A DNA stretch of 64,000 bases from the NCBI GenBank assembly GCA_011317545.1, contig WUJK01000001.1, positions 4,879,001 to 4,943,000 on the forward strand. Direction: 5' to 3'. Source of the stretch: Coniella vitis. Lineage: Eukaryota; Ascomycota; Sordariomycetes; Diaporthales; Schizoparmaceae. The notes under the pieces are model-generated. The model saw nothing but the letters and a program-made list of their open reading frames with translations, made no database searches and was not told the DNA's origin. Below, piece after piece: positions 21,729-32,903 of the stretch (positions are counted from its first letter, which is position 1; each line of letters begins with the position of its first letter). Made by a program: the position numbers and the translations under genes.

Positions 21729-22358
21729 TTAGGCCTTGGTGGCAGCCTTCTCCAGGTCCAGCAGAGCCTCAATGCGCTTGTACTTGGCATCGGAAATGAC
21801 ACCTTGATTGGTAGGCAGTTAGCAAACGGTCACAAACATATCATGTCCTTTTGGTCAGCAAAAACTCACCGGCGTTGGCGTCGCTGGAGAAGTGCGCGCT
21901 CCACTCAACGTAGGTGCTGTCGGCGTGAGGGCCAGCAGTGACGGCGTGGCAGCGGATGGTGCTGAGAACGCTCGAGTAGGAGAGCTCGGGGGTGGCGGTG
22001 ATGACGCTGTAGGTGATGGTGTGGTTGATGGCCTGGCCGGGTTTATTAGTCTTTTTTCTTTATGGTTTCCCCGTTTCTGGATGGGTTTGGCGTGCAAGAG
22101 CCACGCCGGGGCGAGGTGCTATCAACAACATACGCTGTGCTCCTCCTGCTTGATCTCGTAGACGCTGCCGTCGGTGAAGGTCCACTTGAAGATGTCGGTC
22201 TCCTGGCTGACGTCCTTGACAACCTCCGACTTGGAGAGAGCGGACCAGAACTTGTCAAAGTCCTGCAGCTTGATGAGGTGCCAGACCTTGGAGAGAGGCG
22301 CCTTGATGACGACGCTCTCGAGGACCGAAGTCGAGGTGGGAATGCTGGTGGAAGACAT
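21729..22358 (-). CDS. Bet v1-like/SRPBCC-fold protein
   Basis: Three exons on the minus strand (22134-22358, 21870-22032, 21729-21802) encode 153 residues. VLESVVIKAPLSKVWHLIKLQDFDKFW is the standard start of the START/Bet v1-like (SRPBCC) fold, with the conserved Val-x-x-Val-Trp helix. TDIFKWTFTDGSVYEIKQEEHS, INHTITYSVITATPELSYSSVLSTI and STYVEWSAHFSSDANAGVISDAKYKRIEALLDLEKA complete the seven strands and C-terminal helix. Such proteins bind hydrophobic ligands in a central cavity; the ligand cannot be read from sequence. Fungal relatives are sometimes annotated as polyketide cyclase/dehydrase. It is convergent with the racemase gene and divergent from SPO11. Confidence 0.82.
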
Positions 22359-23116
22359 CTTGTTGTTGATTTGGGATCAGATGGTGTGGTGTCGCTGATC
22401 TGGTCTGGGTGATCTTGAGATTCTGAAGTTCTGGTCGTTTGTGAAGCGGTTTCTCAGTAATAATTCGTCGTTTGTCAATAAAAACCCCGGGCACAGAAAA
22501 TTGGCAGGGAAACAAAAATGGCAAAATCCAGGGCCCAGACTGATGCAGGATGATCCCTGGTGGCGCTGTGCAATCCGTTTGTAATAGGAATCTCCGCCTG
22601 GTGGATTCGATTAGTCCGATTTGCTTGGGTGCTGGGTGCCAGAGGTTGTGGGTGCTTTTGGTGGTGCGAGACGCGTGGGAAGTCGTCGTTTGGAATGAGG
22701 CCGAGATGCAATGGGAAGCATGAGCAACTGGCAACGTCATATATGCGGGATCCAAACACGCATGGGCATTCTGGCAAGCACTATGGCATGAAGGCACGGT
22801 CGACTAGCTGTAGTGGCATTTGCTTTGGCAGCTGCGGGCTTCCACTAGCCACGCCAAGCCAGACATAAAGCACTCAAGCCACGCCTCGGGGTATGTCGAA
22901 CGCCCTTTGATCAACATCAAGAGGGAAGGAGCCATCATCAGTTTGACATGGTGGCTGTCCTGCCTTGGATTGCATATGGAGCAGCCAGAGTCTGCGACCC
23001 CGAGATGGCAGCTTTGAGGGAAGAAGTCTTTGTAGCCAGGCGGCCGCAACCGATTACCCAGCAGCCTCGCCCCGATCCGGCAACTCCACCAGACCCTGCT
23101 GCAAACCATATGCATC
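22359..23116. other. Divergent intergenic region
   Basis: About 760 bases between the SRPBCC gene (-) and SPO11 (+), serving as promoter region for both. An A/T-rich TATA-like stretch (CAATAAAAA, 22476-22484) lies about 120 bases upstream of the SRPBCC start. No gene recognised. Confidence 0.5.
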
Positions 23117-24717
23117 ATGTCAATTGCGCCCAGTCCATTCTCGTCGCTGGGTACAGGCAGCCAGACTACCGCAAGCCAGAATGAGAGTCAAGCCGACAGT
23201 CAAGGCTCGTGGTCGCCGTCGTCCAGCATCGCAGACAATCCTCACTTGGGCTCGCCGCGGTCAGCCTTGCGCAAGATCGAGGCCATCTTCCAGGATCTGA
23301 TAGACGACCTTACCTGCGGATACGATGTCATTTCCATCCCTTATAGAAGCAGAACCACGCCTCAGCAGCCACTTGGCCAACTTAATTTCCCAGGCCGGAC
23401 CGTCAACGAGGCCACAAAGTTCAGTCAGTGTCGCCGGCCCATGCATGCGATAGCACCGGTTCTGACCGCAATATCCCCCGTGTAGCTAGAATGGTGCGCA
23501 TCATGGAACTGTCTCGCGAGGCTCTCATTGCTAATCGTGTCATAACCAAGAGGTTGGGCTCGTCTGCCCGAATCCATATCCCAGGAAAGTGTTAACGAGG
23601 CTGCAGAAACATCTACTACCAAGCACCTGATCTGTTCAAGGATCAGGCCACGGTTGACCGCTTGGTCGATGACCTTGCCTGTACCTTGAGTGTCGGCCGA
23701 AGTGAGCTCAATATCGTCAGTCTAGTTGTAAACAATAGACCGATATGTTCTGGGCTTCTTGCTGACAATGACGATAGGTCGCTTCGCCCAAAGGCTTGCT
23801 CGCAGGTCCACTCAGGATCCTGACCACTGATGGGTCCATCTTGTCTTTTGCTTCAGATCAAGACAAGTGTGACCTCGTGCCTCCAACTAGGAACATTCAA
23901 CAGATTGACTTTTCTGGCACAAGGTGGGTTTTGGTGATCGAAAAGGAGGTGCGTCGTCGTAGCCCCCTTCTGCAGCAGTAGCAGCGTATCTAATGTATCG
24001 CTTCAAAGGCCACCTTTCGCACATTGGCTGCCTCTCAATACTGGAGAAACTCTGCCCATGGACAAGGAGTCATCGTCACCGTAGGTGCAGACCCCGCCTT
24101 TAAAACCCTCAGACTATCATACTTACTCTTGCAAAGGGCAAAGGCTATGCAGACCTGACGACCTTGGAGTTCCTACATCTGGTCCACACATTGCGGCCAC
24201 TGCTGCCGATTCTGTGCGTAGTCGATTGCGACCCTCACGGTATTGACATTCTGCGCACATACATGTATGGTAGCAAAACCCTAGGCCACGAGGTTAACAC
24301 CAGAATCTCTGGGATACACTGGCTCGGTGTCAAAATGGAGGACATCTTCTGCGGTGGTAAGGTCGACTCACACACACTTCCTCCTGCGTTCGAGACAGGC
24401 AAACCAGTTGAAGGATGTTTCTTCGAGAGCCACGCTTCTAACCGATACCTGAACCAGAATCCAACAGAAACGTCGGACCTTGGAGGCGCCAATGCGCTGC
24501 TGAATCGCTCATCACCTTGACAGCAGCCGACAGGAAAACGGCTGTCCGCGTGTTACAGTCTGTTGAGGATCAAGATAATGAGGATAGCCACGAGGATCTG
24601 GAGCAAGCTCGAGAACTGCAGGTCATGCTCATGCTCAATGTCAAGGCTAAGATCCAAGCCATTGACGATATGGGCGACTTGTCCAGCTGGCTTGACAAGA
24701 AAATGCGGCCGGTGTAA
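23117..24717 (+). CDS. SPO11: Meiotic recombination endonuclease Spo11/Rec12 (topoisomerase VI A-like)
   Basis: Makes the programmed DNA double-strand breaks that start meiotic recombination. My model has seven exons: 23117-23423, 23486-23552, 23607-23715, 23778-23948, 24009-24080, 24137-24356 and 24458-24717, giving 401 residues, with introns of 54-101 nt. Motifs: ALRKIEAIFQDLIDDL near residue 50; the winged-helix catalytic region RMVRIMELSREAL...VITKRNIYYQ with the tyrosine pair Y128-Y129; KGLLAGPLRI; and the Toprim metal site with E216 in VLVIEKE and D272/D274 in VVDCDPHGIDIL, then GIHWLGVK. The C-terminal LTAADRKTAVRVL also fits. Asn126 stands where the family usually has Asp (KRD). The last intron was placed on a CTAAC branch point and restores frame. 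A sexual cycle, at least ancestrally, is implied. Confidence 0.93.
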
Positions 24718-25127
24718 CAGTGTTCTTCGTTGATCATATGCTACCATGTACTTATAAAGTAGGTGGTCGCAGATTGCCGAGGTGACAACTGGCAGTTAAG
24801 TGCCACCGACAGACAGGCCAAGGCTCCCCTGCGTCCAACCCTGTTCTAGCGGCAACGGGTGGCTGCAGTGTTACGGTAGCCCCATGTAAAATTGCCCAGG
24901 ATGCTGGTCTGGCTCTTTTAGGCCACACCACTTTAGCTTGATAGTGCAGTAATTATTCCTACCACCAGAAAGGCGCGCAACGCGCTCGGAAATCAACCAT
25001 CAACTCGATAATTCACTACAATCCCTCAATTCCTTATATTCTTTGGGCCCCAAATACATTGGCCCTCTTTCTCTGATGCTCCGCTAGCACAAATATATGA
25101 TCCATTCTGTGGTCACAGCTTCACAAC
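24718..25127. other. Intergenic region
   Basis: About 410 bases between SPO11 and the oxidosqualene cyclase gene, same strand. Holds the SPO11 3' flank and the cyclase promoter. No gene seen. Confidence 0.5.
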
Positions 25128-27557
25128 ATGGTGTCAACTCGTAGCAGTACGCGCAAACTCGCGACTGCGACTCCGGAGCCTCCTTCCACCGCGACAGCAC
25201 CCATCGAGACCATTGGCAACGGCAACGGCAAAAAGCGTGCTAGCGAGAGCAACACTGATGCATCTGAGGTCGAATTGAAACGCCAAAGGGTGTTTGAGCA
25301 AGTGGACAAGACGCGATGGCGACTCAATGCCGATGGCGGGCGTCACACTTGGCACTACCTCGAGGACGATGCTGCTGCGAGGAAATGGCCCCAGTCCTAT
25401 GCAGACAAGTGGTATCTTGACTTGCCTCTTGTAGGTATCGCCATACATTTGGGATAAAATTATGCATGCTGATCAATTGTGTGCGCCTAGGGACTTCCCG
25501 ACCTGCCGAAACCTCAAACTCCCATCAACGCCGTGCAGAACGGCCTGACCTTCTTCGAACATCTGCAGTTACCACCAGGGCACTGGGGTTGCGAATACGG
25601 CGGCCCCATGTTTCTGCTCCCTAGCTATGTCTTCAGTTGCTACGTTACCAAGACACCTATCCCCGAAATTCACAAGACGGAAATAAAAAATTATCTTTTT
25701 GCGCGGGCGCATCCAGAGGACGGGGGATGGGGCCTCCACATTGAAGGAGAAAGCACCGTCCTTGGTACTGCCTTCAGCTACATTGTCCTGCGCATGGTCG
25801 GTCTGGACGCCGAACATCCAGTCATGATCAAGGCTCGAGCAACTTTGCATCGGCTGGGAGGAGCAACACACGCGCCCCACTGGACCAAGTTCTGGCTCGC
25901 AGCGTTGGGCATTTGCGACTACGATATTGTCAATCCCGCGCCACCAGAGCTTTGGCTATTGCCTGACTGGGTACCTTTTGCGCCCTGGAGGTGGTGGATT
26001 CATATTCGAATGGTGTTCTTGTCCATGTCATATGTGATATCCAGAAGATGGGTGTGCGAAGAGACAGAGCTCATCCGGGAGCTGCGCAAGGAGGTTTTTG
26101 TGGAGCCATGGGAGTCCATCAACTGGTCTGCACATCGAAATACTATTTGTCCACGCGACAATTATCATCCCAAGTCGTGGCTCCTTAACACGGCCACTTG
26201 GTTCCTGGCCAAGGTCTGGAATCCCTATCTGAGGCCGAACTTTGTTAAAGAGAGGGCCGAGAGCTGGGTTAGTGAGTTGCTGAATATGGAAATGGAAAAC
26301 ACAGACTACGCCTGTCTCGCGCCAGTCAGCCATCCGATGACGCTCCTCTGTTGCTACATTCGTGATGGCCCCGACTCGTACACTGTGCGGCGTCTTCGGG
26401 AGCGCCTTGCGGATTCTATCTGGGTCAATAACGAGGGGTTGATGGTGTGTGGCACGAACGGTGTGCAGTCATGGGATACGGCTTTTGCAATCCAGGCTGT
26501 CAGCAGCGCTGGGCTATCACAAGATCCACGATGGCGGCCTATGCTTACCAAGGCCCTCGAATTTCTCGACGATCAACAGATACGAGAAAATGTCAAAGAC
26601 ATGGACAAATGCTACCGCCACCCACGAAAAGGAGCATGGGCTTTTAGCAACAAGATCCAAGGCTACCCGGTCAGCGACTGTATCTCGGAAGCACTCAAAT
26701 CGGTCATTCTGCTACAAAAGACCCCGGGCTATCCGCAGTTGCTGGAAGACCGCCGCATCTTTGACGCTGTGGACACGCTGCTGACGTACCAGGACCCCAA
26801 GACTGGAGGATGCGCCTCGTATGAGCGCCCGCGTGGAGGACAGTGGATGGAGGTCTTGAACGCGGCCGAGATCTTTGGCAACATCATGGTTGAGTATCTG
26901 TATCCGGAATGCACAACTGCAGCAGTGACCACACTATCGCTCTTCCACAAGCACTGGCCAGAGTATAGGGCTGCCGAGATTGAGCAGTTCGTCAAGCGTG
27001 CAGTGAGCTGGATCAAAACCGCGCAATACGACCATGGAGGATGGTACGGCAGTTGGGCTATTTGCTTCACTTATGCGACCATGTTTGCTTTGGAGAGTCT
27101 TGCAACGATAGGTGAGACTTATGATAACAGCGAGCACTCAAGACGGGGCTGTGACTTTTTGATCTCCAAGCAACGAGAGGACGGCGGATGGTCCGAGTCT
27201 TATCAAGTGAGTTGTCTTTTACTGTACATGCTTCAACAGGACACGGTGGACTAATCACATCCGGAAAAGGCATGCGAGCAACACAAGTACATTGAGCACC
27301 CTGCCGGCTCACAAGTGGTCATGACAGCCTGGGCACTGATCGGCCTGATGAATGCCAAATATCCGCACGTAGAGCATCTCAAGAAAGGAGTCAAGCTCAT
27401 CATGGACCGTCAGCAGTCCAACGGCGAGTGGAAGCAGGAGGCCATCGAGGGAGTGTTCAACAAAAGCTGCTGCATCTCGTATCCCAACTACAAGTTCACA
27501 TTCACCCTGAAGGCGTTGGGCATGTTTGCGAAGCAGTATCCGGATGAGGTTGTCTGA
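25128..27557 (+). CDS. ERG7: Oxidosqualene cyclase, lanosterol synthase type
   Basis: Cyclises 2,3-oxidosqualene, normally to lanosterol, the first sterol of the ergosterol pathway, on ER/lipid-droplet membranes. Three exons (25128-25430, 25491-27206, 27270-27557) give 768 residues. The first 50 residues are a basic, disordered lead. KWYLDLPLGLPDLPKPQTP, FARAHPEDGGWGLHIEGEST, AHRNTICPRDNYHPKSW, GTNGVQSWDTAFAIQA, GGWYGSWAICFTYATMFALE and QQSNGEWKQEAIEGVFNKSC are QW-type and active-site segments of this family. The catalytic acid is Asp497, but its motif reads DCISE where sterol cyclases usually have DCTAE (or DCTSE); see findings. It could therefore be a specialised cyclase such as a protostadienol or related triterpene synthase, although no P450 or other tailoring genes lie nearby, so sterol synthesis is the simpler reading. 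Confidence 0.9.
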
Positions 27558-28201
27558 GCCATCCCAGACATTCAGTGTGCTGGGCTATTCGGAGCTCTAA
27601 TACTTACGTAGACTTGCCATATAGGCCGAGCTCTTTATTAAGTTTAATGCTAATACAGAAACATCCAGTGGCCCTGCCGTTCTGTGCTGTGATTTGGCCG
27701 AGAGAAATAAAATGTTCAAGTAAAGACAAGAAAAAGACACCTGAAAGCGTTTTAAGGTTGCGCACCGAAGAAGTGAGGCTATTCAAAGAGGGGGGTGCTA
27801 TTTGGTCAGTACAGATCGCACCAAACGCTGTAGATTGCAGTGGTTAGACGCTGAAAGTAGTATACTATGTAGTGAAAGCCCCAGCAGAGTAAGAGCGCTG
27901 TCAGCTGCCAAGGCTGCCTGGAGGTTGGAAGGCGGTGCGGAGAGCCCCTGTCACCCACTGTGGCAGTATCACAAGCTACCCCGCTGGCTACCGGGATCAC
28001 GATCCAACAGTTACGACTTAGCAGGCGGCTTCCTTATATAAGAGCACATGTACAGCCGACTTTCTTCTCTCACATTCTATCGTCATCTTCTTCATTGCGC
28101 CCACCCGCCCTTCACCCGCCGGCTTCTCCCTTTCACCGTCTTACATTGTTTGGCTCGACCAACGTGTCTACTAGCAGATTCCCTCTCCACTGAGAACTAT
28201 C
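27558..28201. other. Intergenic region
   Basis: About 640 bases upstream of SGT1. Contains TACTATGTA at 27863-27871 and a TATA box at 28035. A pyrimidine-rich leader precedes the SGT1 start. No gene seen. Confidence 0.5.
28035..28042 (+). promoter_or_regulatory. Probable TATA box of SGT1
   Basis: TATATAAG lies about 160 bases upstream of the ATG, followed by a C/T-rich stretch that fits a transcription start and leader. Confidence 0.55.
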
Positions 28202-29700
28202 ATGTCTGCCGTCAAGCTTGCCGAAGCCGGTACGGCCGCTGTCCAAAAGCGCCAGTGGGACGAGGCCATCACGAATCTAACCAAGGCTATCGACCAGTCC
28301 AAGTCCCCCCAGTGGCTGCTGGCCCGCTCGCAGGCTTTTATGGAAGCTGGCAAGCTCGACAAGGCCCTGCGCGACGCCGAATTTGCTTACTGCACCGCCG
28401 CCGAGCGTGGCAACGACAAGTCACGCAAGCAAATGATTGAGGCCCAGCACCGCCGCTCCGTCATATACTTTCGCCGCAAGCTCTACGCAAATGCCGATGC
28501 CTGCGCCGCCTGGTCCCAGCAGCTGGCCAAAGGCGTCGCCGTCAAGGCTGCGGACAACACGGCTGAGTACGTCGACGAAAAGGGCTTTTACCAAGTCACC
28601 GCCGCCGATATTACGCCGCCCAAGCCCGCAGCGCAGGAGCAGAAACAAGAGCAAGAGGACGGCGACAGCGGTAGGTTCGCCCAGATATCCTCCCTCTTGG
28701 CTGGCGGCGACGACTCTAAGAAACCATATGAACAAGACTGGAGGAAGGCCCAGGCCTGGCGGAGCACTATCATTCGGTTTCTCGAGGCGCTGCCTGCTGA
28801 GGATCCGGCGCGCAAGATCACGGTGAAACTGGTCCCTGCGAAACCCTCGCTCGACCAGGACGAGGATGACGAGGGAAAGAACGAAAAGGCCACAAAAGAG
28901 GAGGAAGATCTCCGAGCTGAGATTGAGGCTGCCAAGTCATCGGCTGTCCCGACGCAATCCAAGCCAACGACTGCCAGTGGTCCCTTCCGCAGCCAAATAT
29001 ACCAGTCGGATGCTTCGATTACAGTGTCGCTGTTTATGAAGTTTGCTTCCAAAGAGGATACAGCCAAGGTGCACGTGGACATACAGCCCAATCTGGTAAG
29101 TAGATACTGAATTCTTGTGGTATGCTGCTCTAATCCGGCCTTACTGACCCAATCCGCTTCCAGATCACTATAGCCGGTGTTCCTCGCGATCCTCCGGTTT
29201 CCTACATTATTCCTCACGCAGCCATCGATCCCGCCAAGTCTTCATACCGCGTCGCTACAATGAAGATTGAGTTTACACTCGCCAAAGCACAACCAGGCAA
29301 ATGGGCCACATTCGGCAGGGAAGAGCTAAGCCAGCCTGATCCCTCCATCCTTCCAGCAGCCACATCCGCACCTATTCCAAGCCAAAAAGCCCTCGAGAAG
29401 CGCAAGGAGGAAGACGCGTCCGCGGCGGTTAAGCCCAAAGGCCCTGCATACCCTACGAGCGCCAAAGGCGGACCCAAAGACTGGGATCACCTTGCCGCTG
29501 ATGAAAAGGACGACGATGACAAGGACGTGAATGCATTTTTCCGTCAGCTGTACAAGGGCGCGACGCCGGACCAGCAGCGGGCCATGATGAAGAGTTTCCA
29601 GGAGAGTAACGGAACGTCGTTGAGCACGGACTGGGCGTCGGTTAGCAAGGAGACGGTCAAGACGATTCCGCCTGAGGGAGTCGAGGCTAAGAAATGGTGA
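28202..29700 (+). CDS. SGT1: SGT1 co-chaperone (TPR-CS-SGS)
   Basis: Hsp90 co-chaperone that works with Skp1 in SCF ubiquitin ligase and kinetochore (CBF3) assembly. Two exons (28202-29095 and 29164-29700) give 476 residues. Three domains are visible in the family order: TPR repeats at about 1-125 (AGTAAVQKRQWDEAITNLTKAI, LARSQAFMEAGKLDKALRDAE); a CS domain at about 258-345 (FRSQIYQSDASITVSLFMKF, KVHVDIQPNLITIAG, YRVATMKIEFTLAK), split by the intron; and an SGS domain at the end (AYPTSAKGGPKDWDHLA, DVNAFFRQLYKGATPDQQRAMMKSFQESNGTSLSTDW). Acidic and Glu-rich linkers separate the domains. Firm assignment. Confidence 0.95.
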
Positions 29701-30072
29701 TTTCTGGGTATAATGTGAGAGGAAAATGAAGGTTCTTGAGAGGAATCTATTCAGAGAGAGGCTTGGGAATATCGTGGAGGTTCTGAGCCACAGTCTCCCT
29801 CCGGTACTTCGAGAGTAATCTCCCATTTTGCATTCGTCGTCTTTTGATAGCATATTCATAGCGCAGCCGGGAGTTTTGGGTCAACAAAAGGGGCATCGAG
29901 TCTACGACGTACGGTTTGTCGCTACTTTCTGTTCGGTCAGATAGTCCAACCATTTAATAAATGTTATCATTACCTGGCTTGTCCAAAAGTCCACCAAGGT
30001 ATGTAAACAACGGACATTGTATTATGTGACTGTACATTTCTATTCTATATCTATAAGACTCATCCAGTCTAT
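29701..30072. other. Convergent intergenic region
   Basis: About 370 bases between the 3' ends of SGT1 (+) and the ceramide glucosyltransferase gene (-). Probably both 3' untranslated regions. Confidence 0.5.
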
Positions 30073-31874
30073 TTATGCCTTTCTCCTAGATATTCTTTGC
30101 CGAGCAGTAGGTCGGCCTTCCCATTTGGGCATGTCTTGCATTATACCCTCCACAGGTTCACTCTCAGTTCCGTCACCATTCGCGTTTGCGACATCACCTA
30201 CGTGCCTATTTTGTGTCTTTTTGTGCTCCTGTTTGTCATCTTTCAATTCCACGACAGTCATGTCCCGATGAACCCTGAATGTTCTGCCCCTCCAGGTGAC
30301 CGTCGTGCCCAGCAGTACAGCCCACGTCCAGATAGGAAGCGCAAGGACCTCTCTGCCGATCCACGCAAACATCCATTCCCACAGCGGCTTTGGCCCGCCT
30401 GCGCCAGGCGACGATGCGCCCGCATTGCTAGGTTGCCGGGAACCCCTCGCGAAGGCGGGCGTTGCCTCGTCTACTTCGACGGTTAGACACTTGTGTAGTC
30501 TGCGGTACACGGCACGATCGCACGTCATCCAGATCGATAGACCGACAGCCCAGAGGAGCACCATGCCGCTCCAGGATTGGGGAAGATTAAAGGTATCGTG
30601 GAACCAAGGCAAGGTGGTGATGGCGTAGGCAAAGTACAAGTTACACAGCAGCGCCTCCACGCCGGGCTCGACGAGCGTCGCAATGAGCACAGTCCATTTC
30701 CTCGCGCGCAGCCAGCGGACGCGACGGGCGCAGTATGCTGGGACCGACATGCCGCTCATGGGCTGGATCGCGAGGTCGCCCCAGACGAGGCCGTGTTTCT
30801 TGTGGCCGGCGATGGGCGCCTTCCAGAGCAGATCGCCAATGAGGTGGTCTTCGCAGATGTTGTTGGAGAAGAAATCGACCCCGTGGGGCAGCTGGAGGTT
30901 GCGGGGGTCGTCGTGGCGGAGGTTTGGGTTGTGGAGGGGGTTGGTGTAGGTATCGAGGTGGGCCTTGCGGAACATGTTTGATTTGCCAATGATGCAGGGT
31001 GCTGCGCCGACGGTATTGATTGCGCCGTAGAACTTGGCGTGGGAGGTCGCCATGAACATTTCGTCGAGACGGCCGCCGCCTAAGCGGAGGACGCGGGTGA
31101 AGAAGGATTCGGGTTTGTTGGGCGGCTCGGAGGTCGAGGTGGGAGCAGATGGCGAGGCGGCAATGTCGACGACCAAGGGCATGTGGTGGACGAAGCGAAA
31201 GGGCGTGGTGCGCTTGCCATGTGGCAGGAAACCCGCCAGCCTGTCGACCATGCGGCCTGCGACGCCGCGCGAAACCCAGACGTTGCAGTCGATGATCCAG
31301 ATGAGCTCGCCCTTGGCTTCGCGGTAGGCGCGGCTGATGTTGCGGATCTTGGGGTTGGGGCCCAGCTTGGTCTTGGGGTTGTGATCGCCGTCCTGTTCAT
31401 CGTTGCCGTCGAGGCTCGAAAGGAGCGGATCGTACTCTTCTACGAGCAGGCGGACATCGTGGGTTGCGGAAAAGTCGCTGACTATCTGCTCGAGAACGGG
31501 GAAGGCAGGGTCGTCTTCGGAGGCGACGCAGAGGTCGATGGAAAGCTTGGAAGGTGGGTAGTCTTGGTGAAAGGTCGAGGCGAGGCATTCGTACAGCTCT
31601 GGCTCGAGGCCCTTGACGGGGCGGATGACGGTGATGTGGGGGACTTGGTCAAGCGGGAGAGTGGACGAGACAGGTTTGCGCGGTGGGTATGAGTAGTAGA
31701 AGAAGCTGGCATTGCGTTAGCAATTCGCATATCGAGTCAGAATGGCTGCACGAAGGCGGTGGGGGAGGGGTCGTACACCATGAGAATGCCAATGCTTTGG
31801 ATAATGTACATGGCCGAGGACCAAAGCAGCGCGGGAATCGCGGCATACACCGCCACGTCGTCCATGGTCACCAT
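30073..31874 (-). CDS. GCS1: Ceramide glucosyltransferase (glucosylceramide synthase, GT21)
   Basis: Transfers glucose from UDP-glucose to ceramide on the Golgi membrane, making fungal glucosylceramide. Two exons (31777-31874 and 30073-31705) joined across a 71-nt intron give 576 residues. The donor choice (GT|GTACGA) restores the reading ILMVFFYYSYPPRKP. An N-terminal membrane anchor (AAIPALLWSSAMYIIQSIGIL) precedes the GT2-type catalytic core. The four-part signature D, D, D, (Q/R)xxRW is complete: D97/D98 in CVASEDDPAF, D172 in WIIDCNVW, D319 in CEDHLIGD, and RRVRW at 360-364. VIRPVKGLEPELYECL is also typical. Hydrophobic C-terminal segments follow. A charged C-terminal tail is longer than in animal enzymes. 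Start at 31874; an in-frame ATG 9 bases later is equally possible. Confidence 0.93.
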
Positions 31875-32903
31875 CGTGTCGCGATCAGGATGCCATGAGC
31901 AGGAAAATGAAAGAAATGTCAGAGAGACCCAAGTGTGTAAGCCAAAGGAGGGGAGCAGAAGGAGGGAAACAATGAGGAAGAGGAGTAGAGGTGACACGGC
32001 ATCCAAAATCAGCCTGCTGCTTGCCGGGTTTGGCCTCGCTCGCGACTCAGCCCAGTTGCGCCGATGTCAGTGACGATGCGCTATACACGGTGGGCAGTGC
32101 GCAGTGGACACCTTTGCGTGGGCCCTCTCCTCACACGGCGGGCTCTTCGATTTTTCCCTCAGATGTTCTTTTCTATCGCGAACTGGCGTCACCGGCGCCG
32201 GCAGTCGTCCGGCATTGAGCCTAATGGCGCTGCCTGCCGGCGCAAGTCTTGCTTGTCAGCATGGAGGGGCACGCGACTACCGTACTATGTACTAGGAACG
32301 AGATACGAGGTACGAGGTACGAGGTACTTGGGCTGAACCCGGAGTTCTGCCCTCGGCATCCGGTGATTTGAAGTTCCGATGCAGGTACTCACCAAGCTGC
32401 TTAGGTAAACAAGCTGCGGGACGGAGCACTGGGCCGATATTTTATCTGCTTGCTCGCGAAACTCAAAAAACTTCCTAACTTAACTTTGGCTCAGAATATC
32501 CTCGCCATCTTCACTCACTTTTCTGCATTCCAGACGAAAAGAAGAGGATATGACGGGTGTCATCTTCCATTTATACTCAATGGACCCCGTTTGAGCAGCA
32601 CCATTGCATTATATGGCTGCAAATAGCCCGAGAATGTGCTGCACTTTTGGTAAGTTTCTGTCGCGGTTTTTTTGTTTTTCTTATTTCCCGTTTTGGGGTG
32701 TATTCCCTTTCTCGCGGTGATGATAACCACATACCTTCGGTGCTTAGAGAGCCTCGTCTCTCGATGAATGCCCAAATAAGACTATAACGGTATCTGAGCA
32801 ACTTCTGCCACACTTGTCGTTTTCTTGCAAGCCATCACCAACTACCCAGTTACTGACTGCAATCTGTCACTACAGTCTGACATGACCTCAGATCGCGTTA
32901 GAA
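31875..32903. other. Divergent intergenic region
   Basis: About 1 kb between the glucosyltransferase gene (-) and SEN2 (+). Contains TACTATGTA at 32283-32291 immediately followed by three near-exact 7-bp repeats of the form GGTACGA (32300-32325). No gene recognised. Confidence 0.5.

Noticed and set aside
22948..23184. Upstream ATG at 22948 as a longer start for SPO11
   Set aside because: It is in another frame from the SPO11 exon 1 and would need an unsupported extra intron.
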